NCBI GenBank assembly: GCA_019247975.1
Contig: JAFBAD010000144.1
Span: forward strand, 1-8,577
From: Acidimicrobiia bacterium
GTDB lineage: Bacteria > Actinomycetota > Acidimicrobiia > Acidimicrobiales > Iamiaceae
Length of the DNA stretch: 8,577 nt
Direction of reading: 5' to 3'
The notes under the pieces are model-generated. The model saw only the letters and a list, made by a program, of their open reading frames with translations. It was not told the origin of the DNA and searched no databases. A program made the position numbers and the translations under genes. Of this stretch, positions 1-5,791 are shown piece after piece; the first letter of the stretch is position 1, and every line of letters begins with the position of its first letter.

Positions 1-210
1 GAGGCCCATCGCGGCGACGGCCAGGTAGATCGCCTCGGCGAACAGCTTGGTCGTGGTCGATCCGTAGTACTGCGGGATGTAGAGCGCGACCGCGGCGAGG
101 ACGATGCCGATGACGACGCGCACGATGACCGTCTGCCGGCTGAGGCCGCCGGGTCGGGTAGCCGGGGGCGGCGCGATCTCGACGCTGTCGGTCGCGGCGA
201 TGTCGGTCAT
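1..210 (-). CDS. livM: Branched-chain amino acid ABC transporter permease LivM, N-terminal part (runs off window)
   Basis: This is the first 70 codons of the second permease of a Liv-type importer, which would pair with LivH to move branched-chain amino acids or related polar compounds across the cytoplasmic membrane. The visible protein begins MTDIAATDSV, has a Pro/Ala-rich cytoplasmic stretch of about 25 residues, then a hydrophobic helix at about residues 28-45. It continues with a segment (LFAEAIYLAVAAMGL, 56-70) that matches the start of the conserved LivM membrane core. The ATG at 210 lies 4 bp after the livH stop and is preceded, at 9 nt, by GAGAGGG (220-226), a good ribosome binding site. 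The 3' end lies outside the window, so the function rests mainly on position after livH and on the helix pattern. Identification as LivM is fairly secure; the substrate is unknown. Confidence 0.85.
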   Translation of the reverse strand, partial: MTDIAATDSVEIAPPPATRPGGLSRQTVIVRVVIGIVLAAVALYIPQYYGSTTTKLFAEAIYLAVAAMGL

Positions 211-214
211 CGCG

Positions 215-1096
215 TCAGACCCTCTCGACCACGGTCTTGCCGAACAGGCCGTTCGGTCGGAAGAGCAGCACGAGCAGGATCAGCGCGAACGGCACGACCA
301 GCTCGATCTGGTCGAGCCCGTCGATGTACTGGTGGGTCATGGCGTCGGCCACCCCGACGACCAGGCCGCCGACGACCGCTCCGAGCGGGCTGTCGAAGCC
401 ACCGAGCGCCGCGGCCGCGAAGCTCAGGACCAGCACCGACTGCATGCTCGAGGGCACGAGCGCCGGCTGCGTCGGCACGACCATCGCGCCGGCCAACGCG
501 CCCAGCGCGGCCGCCATCCCCCAGCCGAGCATCAGCATCAGCCCGCTGTTGATGCCGACCAGCCGGCTCGACTCGACGTTGTTCGCCACCGCGCGGAACG
601 CAAGGCCCATCTTCGTGCGCTGGAACAGGATGTACAGCACGAGGCACTCCACCGCGAGCACCGCGACCAGACCGATCGTCTGGGCGGTGAGCGTCGTGCC
701 GAGCACGTGGTAGCGGTGCGAAGGGAACGGGCTCGGGAGCTGCTTCTCGCCCGTCCCGAAGATGAGCTGCGCGAGCGAGTTGATGGCGAGGAACATGCCG
801 AGCGTGACGATCACGATCGTCAGCGGCGAGGCGGACTCCACCGGCCGGATCAGCACCCGCTCGATGATCATCCCGCCGATGAACGAGATCGCCATCGAGA
901 GGATGATCGCCAGCACCACCGGCATGCCGTGATCGGTGAACTTCCAGGTGATGTACGTCGAGAAGAGGGCCATCTCGCCCTGGGCGAAGTTCAAGATGCC
1001 CGTGGTGCGGAAGATGAGGACGAGGGCCAGCGCGACCGAGGCGTAGACGACCCCGTTGCCGATGCCGATGAAGAGCTGGGAGAGGAAGAGAGCCAC
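215..1096 (-). CDS. livH: Branched-chain amino acid ABC transporter permease LivH
   Basis: Inner-membrane permease of a HAAT-family ABC importer, expected to form the translocation channel with LivM and to be driven by LivG and LivF. The 293-residue product is almost entirely hydrophobic, with about eight membrane segments, and is close to the usual family length. It carries the family hallmark near the N-terminus (RTTGILNFAQGEMALFSTY, about 30-48), the loop ERVLIRPVESASPL (about 79-92) and the coupling region with FRAVANNVESSRLVGIN (about 167-183). The start is GTG at 1096, one base after the livF stop, and a GGGG run inside the end of livF can act as ribosome binding site. The sequence ends LFRPNGLFGKTVVERV, a typical LivH C-terminus. 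The transported substrate cannot be read from the permease alone; annotation as a branched-chain amino acid carrier is by family. Confidence 0.95.
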   Translation of the reverse strand: MALFLSQLFIGIGNGVVYASVALALVLIFRTTGILNFAQGEMALFSTYITWKFTDHGMPVVLAIILSMAISFIGGMIIERVLIRPVESASPLTIVIVTLGMFLAINSLAQLIFGTGEKQLPSPFPSHRYHVLGTTLTAQTIGLVAVLAVECLVLYILFQRTKMGLAFRAVANNVESSRLVGINSGLMLMLGWGMAAALGALAGAMVVPTQPALVPSSMQSVLVLSFAAAALGGFDSPLGAVVGGLVVGVADAMTHQYIDGLDQIELVVPFALILLVLLFRPNGLFGKTVVERV

Positions 1097-1097
1097 G

Positions 1098-1802
1098 TCA
1101 GTACCCCAGGTAGGCCTTGCGAACGGCGTCGTCCTGCTGCACTTCGCTCGCCGGGCCGCTGCTGATGATCGAACCGGTCTCGAGCACGTACGCCCGCTTC
1201 GCGATCGCGAGCGCGAGGTTGGCGTTCTGCTCGACGATGAGCATGGCCGTCCCCATCTCCTCGTTGATGGCCGACAGCCGCTGGAACAGGTCCTGCGTGA
1301 TGAGCGGCGCGAGCCCGAGCGACGGCTCGTCGAGCAGCAGCAGTCGGGGACGCGACATCAGCCCGCGGGCGATCGCGAGCATCTGCTGCTCGCCGCCGCT
1401 GAGGTTGCCGGCCTGCTGCGTGCGCCGCTCCTCGAGCCGCGGGAAGGTCGTGAACCAGCGCTGCACGTCCTCGGCCACCCCGCCCTTGCGGGCGTAGCCG
1501 CCGAGGCGGAGGTTCTCCTCCACGGTGAGGTCGGTGAACGTGCCCCGACCCTGCGGCACGTGGGCCACGCCCAGCCGGGCCACCCGCTCCGGTGACTTGC
1601 CGACGATCGACGTGCCGCCGAGCGTGATCCGGCCCTTGGCCGAGATCATCCCCGAGATCGCCCGCAGCGTCGTGGTCTTGCCGGCCCCGTTGGCCCCGAG
1701 CACGACGACGACCTCGCCGTCGCCGACCTCCAGATCGAGCTCGTGCAGGACCTGGACCGGGCCGTAGCCGCCCGTGAGGCCCTCGATCTCGAGCAACGCC
1801 AT
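1098..1802 (-). CDS. livF: Branched-chain amino acid ABC transporter ATP-binding protein LivF
   Basis: One of the two ATPases energising the Liv-type importer, on the cytoplasmic face of LivHM. The 234-residue protein has Walker A GANGAGKT (36-43), Q-loop Gln84 in HVPQGR, the ABC signature LSGGE (134-138) and Walker B LLLLDE (154-159). The switch position is Gln192 in the string IVEQN instead of His, which is normal for LivF and separates it from LivG. The ATG at 1802 was chosen because it shares its A with the livG stop (TGATG), indicating translational coupling, and because MALLEIEGLTGGYG is the standard family N-terminus. The open frame continues upstream inside livG up to 2123, but that extension is the shadow of another frame and has no ABC homology. 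The product ends at the typical VRKAYLGY. Confidence 0.96.
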   Translation of the reverse strand: MALLEIEGLTGGYGPVQVLHELDLEVGDGEVVVVLGANGAGKTTTLRAISGMISAKGRITLGGTSIVGKSPERVARLGVAHVPQGRGTFTDLTVEENLRLGGYARKGGVAEDVQRWFTTFPRLEERRTQQAGNLSGGEQQMLAIARGLMSRPRLLLLDEPSLGLAPLITQDLFQRLSAINEEMGTAMLIVEQNANLALAIAKRAYVLETGSIISSGPASEVQQDDAVRKAYLGY

Positions 1803-2563
1803 CAGGCGCTCGCCCCGAGGTAGGCCTTGATCACCGCCGGGTCGTTGCGGATGACCTCGGGCGGACCGTCGGCGATCTTGCGGCCGAAGTCCATGACGAC
1901 CACGTGGTCGGAGATCTGCATGACCATCGCCATGTGGTGCTCGACCAGCAGCACCGTGAGCGAGAAGTCGTCGCGGATCGACTTGATCGCCGCGCCGAGC
2001 TCGTCGACCTCGCTGTGGGTGAGACCGGCGGCCGGCTCGTCCAGCATGAGGAACCGGGGCGACAGCGCGAGCGCGCGGGCGATCTCGATGCGCTTGAGCG
2101 TGCCGTAGGGAAGGCCGCCGCACGGCCGGTCGGCCAGGTGGTCGAGCGAGAGCCGCTGCAGGATCTCGTGGCTCTGCGCGCGCATGCGCCGCTCTTCGGA
2201 GCCGACGCCGATGCGCAGCGCGGCCCGGGTGAAGCCGACCTTGCCGGAGGAGTGCGCGCCGGTCATCACGTTCTCGAGGACCGTGAGCGCCGGGAACAGG
2301 GCCAGGTTCTGGAACGTACGGGCCATGCCCAGCTCGGCGATGCGGTGCGAGGGCACGGCCAGCAGGTTCTGGCCGTCGAAGGTCACCGCACCGGTCGTCG
2401 CCTGGTAGAGGCGGCTCAGCACGTTGAACAGGGTCGTCTTGCCGGCCCCGTTGGGACCGATGAGCGCGCAGATCGTTCCTTCATCGACCGTGAAGGAGAG
2501 ACCGTCGAGCGCGACCACGCCACCGAAGCGCACGCCGACGTCCTCGACGCTCAGCAGCGCCAT
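1802..2563 (-). CDS. livG: Branched-chain amino acid ABC transporter ATP-binding protein LivG
   Basis: First gene of the transporter operon and the second ATPase of the complex, acting in the cytoplasm. The 253-residue protein shows Walker A GPNGAGKT (36-43), Q-loop Gln85 in RTFQN, Walker B FLMLDE (171-176) and the switch His209 in VEHHM. The signature region reads LPYGTLKRIEIARAL (151-165), with Tyr-Gly-Thr where LSGGQ is usual. LivG proteins commonly have a YG-type signature, so this is not a defect. The insert at about 98-130 (ENVMTGAHSSGK...) and the ending AVIKAYLGASA also fit LivG. The ATG at 2563 follows a 177-bp spacer and is the only start that gives the usual N-terminus. The upstream GGGG is only a weak ribosome binding site. 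Confidence 0.96.
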   Translation of the reverse strand: MALLSVEDVGVRFGGVVALDGLSFTVDEGTICALIGPNGAGKTTLFNVLSRLYQATTGAVTFDGQNLLAVPSHRIAELGMARTFQNLALFPALTVLENVMTGAHSSGKVGFTRAALRIGVGSEERRMRAQSHEILQRLSLDHLADRPCGGLPYGTLKRIEIARALALSPRFLMLDEPAAGLTHSEVDELGAAIKSIRDDFSLTVLLVEHHMAMVMQISDHVVVMDFGRKIADGPPEVIRNDPAVIKAYLGASA

Positions 2564-2654
2564 GCGGTACCCCGGAGAAGGCCCATCGCGGCGTCAGTCA
2601 AGCAGAAACGGACATACCGTGTGGCCGCCGTCACGCGATCGTCAGGCTGCGCAG

Positions 2655-2667
2655 TCCGCCAGGCGGA
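2655..2667. promoter_or_regulatory. Short dyad upstream of livG, possible operator
   Basis: The sequence TCCGCCAGGCGGA is a perfect 6+6 inverted repeat around one central base, about 90 bp before the livG start. The centre is too tight for a stable RNA hairpin, so a protein-binding site is the more natural reading. In GC-rich DNA a dyad of this size can occur by chance, and no regulator gene lies nearby. Confidence 0.25.
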
Positions 2668-2701
2668 GCAGCGGCTGCGATGCGACCCGGATCTGCGAAG
2701 C

Positions 2702-2728
2702 AGGAGCGAGTAGCGAGCGAAGCGAGCG
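2702..2728. repeat. Short tandem repeat of the GCGAGCGAA type
   Basis: Three imperfect copies of a nine-base unit follow one another: AGCGAGTAG, CGAGCGAAG and CGAGCGCCC, with a preceding GG. The array sits just after the stop of the MreB-like gene. It is bracketed by GATCTG (2690-2695) and CAGATC (2737-2742), a 6-bp inverted pair with 41 bp between the arms. Simple repeats of this composition occur downstream of genes in various high-GC genomes; no function is evident from the sequence. Confidence 0.5.
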
Positions 2729-2740
2729 CCCGAGCTCAGA

Positions 2741-3745
2741 TCAAGTACGGGCGCCCATGAACATCACCCGCAGCTGGTCGTAGGCCTCGATGCAGCGGCC
2801 GGCGCCGAGGACGACGCACTCGAGGGGCGCTTCCACGAGGTAGACGGGGATCTCGGTCTCGTTGGCGATCCGCTGCGCGAGCCCCTTGAGCATCCCGCCC
2901 CCGCCGACCAGGTACATGCCGCGGACGATGAGGTCGTGCGCGAGCTCGGGCGGTGCCTCGCCGAGGCAGGCGATCACCGAGTCGACGATCGCGCTGATCG
3001 GCTCGTCGATCGCGTCCCGCACCTCGGCCGGGTCGAGGATCACGTTCTTCGGCAGGCCGCTCATGAGGTCGCGCCCGCGCACCTCGGCCTTGACCTCGTC
3101 CTGCACCGGCCACGCCGAGCCGATCGCGACCTTGATGTCCTCGGCGGTGCGCTCGCCCACCGCGATGCCGTACTCGCGGCGGATGTAGGTCTGGATGCTC
3201 GCGTCGATGTCGAACGAACCGACCCGGACCGCTTGCAGCGCGACGACGCCGCCGAGGCTGATGAGCGCGGTCTCCGACGTGCCGCCGCCGACGTCGATGA
3301 CCATGTTGGCGAGCGGCTCGTTGATCGAGAGGCCCGCACCGATCGCCGCGGCCATCGGCTGCTCGATCAGCTGCGCGTCCGCCGCGCCGGCTCGACGCGC
3401 CGCTTCGGTGACCGCGCGGCGCTCCACCTCGGTGATCGCCGACGGCACGCAGATGACGACGCGAGGGCGGTTGAACCGGCTCACCCCCGCGCGCTGCAGC
3501 AGCAGCCGGATCATGCGCTGCGTGATGTCGAAGTCGGTGATGGCGCCCTGGCGGAGCGGGCGCACGGCGACGATGTAGCCGGGCGTCCGGCCGATCATCT
3601 GCCACGCCTCGTGGCCCATGGCGAGCACGTCGCCGCTCTGCTGGTTCAGCGCGATGACCGAGGGCTCGTTGAGGACGATGCCCTGACCCTTCGCGTAGAC
3701 GAGCGTGTTCGCGGTGCCGAGGTCGATGGCGAGGTCGCGGGCCAC
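2741..3745 (-). CDS. MreB-like actin-family ATPase
   Basis: Bacterial actin homologue of the MreB/Mbl family, which polymerises under the membrane and positions cell-wall synthesis. At 334 residues it has the usual length and all actin-fold landmarks: phosphate-1 loop IDLGTANTLVY (7-17), NEPSVIAL (26-33), the RPLRQGAITDFD stretch (62-73), phosphate-2 loop VIDVGGGTSE (149-158) and adenosine motif YLVGGGGMLKGLA (278-290). The segment LIEQPMAAAIGAGL (126-139) aligns with LIEEPMAAAIG of E. coli MreB, so Gln129 stands at the position of the glutamate I believe is needed for ATP hydrolysis (E. coli E143). The GTG at 3745 is fixed by an ideal GGAGG 6 nt upstream and by direct contact with the preceding stop (TGA-GTG). 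No mreC, mreD or PBP2/rodA follows, so this may be a stand-alone paralogue rather than the main MreB. Confidence 0.88.
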   Translation of the reverse strand: MARDLAIDLGTANTLVYAKGQGIVLNEPSVIALNQQSGDVLAMGHEAWQMIGRTPGYIVAVRPLRQGAITDFDITQRMIRLLLQRAGVSRFNRPRVVICVPSAITEVERRAVTEAARRAGAADAQLIEQPMAAAIGAGLSINEPLANMVIDVGGGTSETALISLGGVVALQAVRVGSFDIDASIQTYIRREYGIAVGERTAEDIKVAIGSAWPVQDEVKAEVRGRDLMSGLPKNVILDPAEVRDAIDEPISAIVDSVIACLGEAPPELAHDLIVRGMYLVGGGGMLKGLAQRIANETEIPVYLVEAPLECVVLGAGRCIEAYDQLRVMFMGART

Positions 3746-3934
3746 TCAGCGCCTCCGCGCGTCGCGGTGCGCCTGGCGCCGTGCTTCCTGCTCGGGTGAG
3801 AGCGCGTCCATCTCACGCTTGAACGCGTCGATGCCGGACTCGAGCGAGGTCGGCTGCCGAGCCCGCAGCGCCATGATCGCGATGCCGACCAGGCTCACCA
3901 GCAGCGCGACGCCGAGGAAGACGAGCGCGCTCAT
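3746..3934 (-). CDS. Small single-pass membrane protein, 62 residues, unknown function
   Basis: I do not recognise a named family. Residues 1-24 (MSALVFLGVALLVSLVGIAI then MALR) form one strongly hydrophobic helix, followed by a basic RAR stop-transfer. The tail of about 35 residues is polar and probably helical (SLESGIDAFKREMDALSPEQ, 30-49) and ends in an Arg-rich run. By the positive-inside rule the tail should face the cytoplasm. The ATG at 3934 overlaps the moaE stop as ATGA, has GAGGA (3944-3948) 9 nt upstream, and its stop touches the GTG of the MreB-like gene. Such close coupling on both sides argues that this is a real gene. A membrane anchor or adaptor for the MreB-like filament would be a reasonable guess from position, but nothing in the sequence proves it. 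Confidence 0.8.
   Translation of the reverse strand: MSALVFLGVALLVSLVGIAIMALRARQPTSLESGIDAFKREMDALSPEQEARRQAHRDARRR
3752..3756 (-). promoter_or_regulatory. Ribosome binding site of the MreB-like gene
   Basis: A perfect GGAGG on the minus strand lies inside the last codons of the small membrane protein gene, 6 nt before the GTG at 3745. It decides the start of the MreB-like protein and shows that the two genes are translated from one message. Confidence 0.75.
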
Positions 3935-4416
3935 CGCGACGCGTCCTCACGCACGCCGACCTCGCGGATGGCGTGCGCGTCGACGCCCCAGCTCTGCCCG
4001 TCGGCCCAGGTCTCGCGCTTCCAGATGGGAACCGTCTCCTTGACCGTGTCGATCACGTACTCGGCGGCCGCGAACGCCTCGCCCCGGTGCGGGCTGGCCA
4101 CCGCGACGATGACCGCGTCGTCGCCCACCGCGAGGTCGCCGATGCGGTGCACCGCAGCCACGCGACGGACGGCCGGCCAGCGCCGGCGGGCCTCCGCCAC
4201 GACGTCGGCGATGCGCGATGTCGCGTGCTCCTCGTAGGCCTCGTAGCTCAGCGCCGTGACCCCGGCGCGACCTTCGGCGTGATCGCGCACCATGCCGGTG
4301 AAGGTGACCACCGCGCCGCAATCGGGGCCGCGCACCCAGGCGTCGACGGACGCGGCGGGCAGGGGCTCATCCGCCACGCCGACCCAGGTGTCGATCGACG
4401 GTGCGGGCAGGGTCAC
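3931..4416 (-). CDS. moaE: Molybdopterin synthase catalytic (large) subunit MoaE
   Basis: MoaE, together with the sulfur carrier MoaD, converts cyclic pyranopterin monophosphate to molybdopterin in molybdenum cofactor synthesis in the cytoplasm. The 161-residue protein has the family motifs in order: VVTFTGMVRDH (36-46), LSYEAYEEHA (56-65), VHRIGDLAVGD (89-99), SPHRGEAF (108-115) and VKETVPIWKRE (125-135). The last holds the two lysines seven apart (Lys126, Lys133) that match the conserved active-site pair of E. coli MoaE (Lys119/Lys126). The GTG at 4416 gives a family-like N-terminus with a short extension of about 15 residues. There is no clear ribosome binding site, but TAGCAT lies 6 nt upstream, which suggests a leaderless message. 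No other moa gene is nearby, so moaD must be elsewhere. It heads the unit with the small membrane protein and the MreB-like gene. Confidence 0.95.
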   Translation of the reverse strand: MTLPAPSIDTWVGVADEPLPAASVDAWVRGPDCGAVVTFTGMVRDHAEGRAGVTALSYEAYEEHATSRIADVVAEARRRWPAVRRVAAVHRIGDLAVGDDAVIVAVASPHRGEAFAAAEYVIDTVKETVPIWKRETWADGQSWGVDAHAIREVGVREDASR

Positions 4417-4422
4417 CGGCCC

Positions 4423-4428
4423 ATGCTA
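4423..4428 (-). promoter_or_regulatory. Candidate -10 box for a leaderless moaE transcript
   Basis: On the minus strand TAGCAT fits the TAnnnT -10 pattern and is followed by six bases and then the GTG of moaE at 4416, placing transcription start at or beside the start codon. There is no Shine-Dalgarno sequence in this position and no recognisable -35 box. An overlapping ATG at 4424 opens only a three-codon frame and is not a rival start. Confidence 0.4.
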
Positions 4429-4447
4429 GGGAAGAAGGCAGAGCCGA

Positions 4448-4476
4448 TCCCATTGGCGTCGCGCGCGCCGGTGGGA
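4448..4476. promoter_or_regulatory. Imperfect dyad in the moaE/htrA-like divergent promoter region
   Basis: TCCCATTGGCG (4448-4458) and CGCCGGTGGGA (4466-4476) are inverted copies around a 7-base centre, with two T/G positions that would be G-U pairs in RNA. The dyad sits between the two divergently read genes, closer to moaE, where it would overlap the -35 region of that gene. It could be an operator; chance is a fair alternative in DNA this rich in G and C. Confidence 0.3.
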
Positions 4477-4515
4477 AGGTGGCGGGGCCGCGGTCACCTC
4501 GAAAGAGGTCGTCGG

Positions 4516-4521
4516 TAGTGT
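4516..4521 (+). promoter_or_regulatory. Candidate -10 box for a leaderless HtrA-like transcript
   Basis: TAGTGT matches TAnnnT and lies 8 nt before the GTG at 4530. No Shine-Dalgarno is visible at the right distance, so a message beginning at or next to the GTG is plausible. GGTCAC 17 nt further upstream (4493-4498) is at best a weak -35 box. Confidence 0.4.
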
Positions 4522-4529
4522 CGTGACCC

Positions 4530-5699
4530 GTGTTCGAGGACGACCTCGGCAACGAAGGGGGCCCGCTTCCACCCGAGGACCGACTCTGGCGTCACCCGTC
4601 GGAGGTCGGTGCGTCGCGCCGTGCCGCCCTCGCCTCGGCCTCGGCGTCGCAGGCCGGGCGCCCGATGCTGGCGGTCGCGGTCGTCGCCGGCCTCGCCGGT
4701 GCCGCGGTAGCGGTCACCGCCCTCGCCCTCACCGGGTCGTTGTCGCCGCGCGTCATCGAGCGCCAGACGCCGGTCGCCACCGCACAGCTCTCCGCGGCCA
4801 CCACCGTGCCGAGCCCGAAGACCGTGCGCGCCGTCGTCACCGGTGCGGCAGCTGCCGTCGCCCAGATCGAGGTGCTGGAAGGCGCGACGAGGCGGGTCGG
4901 CTCCGCGGTCGTCATGCGATCGGACGGCGCGCTCATCACCTCCGAGGCGCTGGTCGGGCACGCCACCAGTGCGCGGGTCGTGCTCCCCAACGGCCGGGTG
5001 CTAACCGGCGTGGTCGCCGGAAGCGACGCAGGAACCGGTCTCGCGGTGCTGAAGGTGCCGGCGACCGACCTCACCGCGCTCGACCGCGCGTCGTCGGAAC
5101 CCAAGCCGGGCGACCTCGCGGTCACGCTGTCGGGTCGTGCGCAACCGCAGGCCGAGCCGTCCGTCGTGTCCGGGGTGGTGAGCTCGCTCGACCGAACAGC
5201 GCACGACGGATCCACGCCGCTGTGGGGCCTCATCGAGACGGACAAGCCGGTGCCGGCCGAGGCCGACGGTGGCGCGCTGGTCGGCCCCGACGGTCGGCTG
5301 AGCGGCATCAGCCTGCACATCCCGACCGAGGGCGACATGGGCTACGCGGTCCCGATCGGCACCGCCTGGTTGGTCGGACTCGACCTGCTCGAGCACGGTC
5401 GGGTGCGGTCCGCGTGGCTGGGCATCCGGGGCACGGCGATCGACGAGGAGCGGGCCGACGACCTCGGCGTCGACGGCGGCGTGCGCATCGACGAGGTCGC
5501 CCCCGACGGTCCGGCCCAGGCCGCCGGCTTGCGTGAAGGCGACGTGATCATCGGGCTCGGCTCGAGCGCGGTGCGCACCATGGACGAGCTCGGCGGGACG
5601 ATGAAGTCCCATCGACCCGGGGAGCAGATTGGCGTGGTGGTGATGCGCGCCGGCGCCCGCAAGACCCTCACCGAGACCCTCGGCGAGAAGCAGCACTAG
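4530..5699 (+). CDS. Membrane-anchored HtrA-like protein with PDZ domain, catalytic triad lost
   Basis: The 389-residue protein has the architecture of an actinobacterial HtrA/DegP-like serine protease. A cytoplasmic segment with PEDRLWRHPSEVG (15-27) is followed by a membrane helix at about 46-68, a Ser/Thr/Ala-rich linker, a trypsin-like domain at about 100-285 and one PDZ domain at about 293-385. Aligned by eye with E. coli DegP, all three catalytic positions are changed: TNNHVV is TSEALV (His to Ala140), SDIAL is TGLAV (Asp to Gly170), and GNSGGAL is EADGGAL (Ser to Asp246). The surrounding fold motifs (GSAVV 124-128, TGLAVLKV 169-176, GYAVPIG 271-277) are intact. I therefore infer a pseudoprotease that may bind extracytoplasmic peptides through the groove or PDZ domain. 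The GTG start gives the usual acidic N-terminus, and the gene is read divergently from moaE. Confidence 0.88.
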   Translation: MFEDDLGNEGGPLPPEDRLWRHPSEVGASRRAALASASASQAGRPMLAVAVVAGLAGAAVAVTALALTGSLSPRVIERQTPVATAQLSAATTVPSPKTVRAVVTGAAAAVAQIEVLEGATRRVGSAVVMRSDGALITSEALVGHATSARVVLPNGRVLTGVVAGSDAGTGLAVLKVPATDLTALDRASSEPKPGDLAVTLSGRAQPQAEPSVVSGVVSSLDRTAHDGSTPLWGLIETDKPVPAEADGGALVGPDGRLSGISLHIPTEGDMGYAVPIGTAWLVGLDLLEHGRVRSAWLGIRGTAIDEERADDLGVDGGVRIDEVAPDGPAQAAGLREGDVIIGLGSSAVRTMDELGGTMKSHRPGEQIGVVVMRAGARKTLTETLGEKQH

Positions 5700-5731
5700 C
5701 CGCACCCGGGTCCCATCCACCCCCCACGACG

Positions 5732-5780
5732 GAAATTGGCCCGGTTCGCCGCGCCATGCGCGGCGAACGTGGCCAATTTC
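5732..5780. terminator. Long inverted repeat between convergent genes, probable two-way terminator
   Basis: The arms 5732-5753 and 5759-5780 are 22 bases each and complementary except for a 2-base mismatch in the middle. The outer 10 bp is GAAATTGGCC and the inner 10 bp is GTTCGCCGCG, with one further C-G pair and a three-base CAT loop. The AAATT/AATTT stretches at the foot supply a short U-rich run to transcripts from either side. It lies between the HtrA-like gene (ends 5699) and the SDR gene (ends 5792), exactly where a shared terminator is needed. There is no long U tract outside the stem, and its length and regularity leave room for a dispersed repeat element instead. Confidence 0.7.
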
Positions 5781-5791
5781 GGGTTGGGGGG

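Larger units (their letters stand above)
2564..2740. other. 177-bp spacer upstream of the liv operon
   Basis: This non-coding stretch lies between the end of the MreB-like gene and livG, both on the minus strand, so it should hold the liv promoter and the end of the moaE-mreB transcript. On the minus strand TTGACT (2596-2601) resembles a -35 box, but the bases 17-18 nt downstream (TCTCCG) make a poor -10 box, so I do not call a promoter. The spacer also contains a 13-bp dyad (2655-2667) and a short tandem repeat (2702-2728), listed separately. I see no convincing intrinsic terminator, and no reading frame here looks coding. Confidence 0.6.

Noticed and set aside
104..1165. Long plus-strand open frame opposite livH
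   Set aside because: It is antisense to a clear LivH permease, and its product is an Arg/Asp/His-rich low-complexity string typical of GC-rich shadow frames.
1803..2123. N-terminal extension of LivF into livG
   Set aside because: The extension is out-of-frame livG sequence. The ATG at 1802 gives the family N-terminus and a coupled TGATG junction.
2573..2601. Sigma-70-type promoter for livG using TTGACT at 2596-2601
   Set aside because: The -35-like hexamer is good, but no TAnnnT or similar -10 box lies 16-19 nt downstream, so I left it as a remark in the spacer entry.
2702..2728. CRISPR-like repeat
   Set aside because: The units are nine bases long and directly adjacent, with no spacers and no cas genes nearby; it is a simple tandem repeat.
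4413..4424. Three-codon frame (ATG GGC CGG TGA) overlapping the moaE start
   Set aside because: A possible leader micro-ORF, but it has no ribosome binding site, and its ATG lies within the putative -10 box, so it would not be transcribed from that promoter.
4523..5536. 337-codon plus-strand frame overlapping the HtrA-like gene
   Set aside because: It is an alternative frame of the same strand, extremely rich in Arg and Gly, while the neighbouring frame shows the PDZ and protease-fold motifs.
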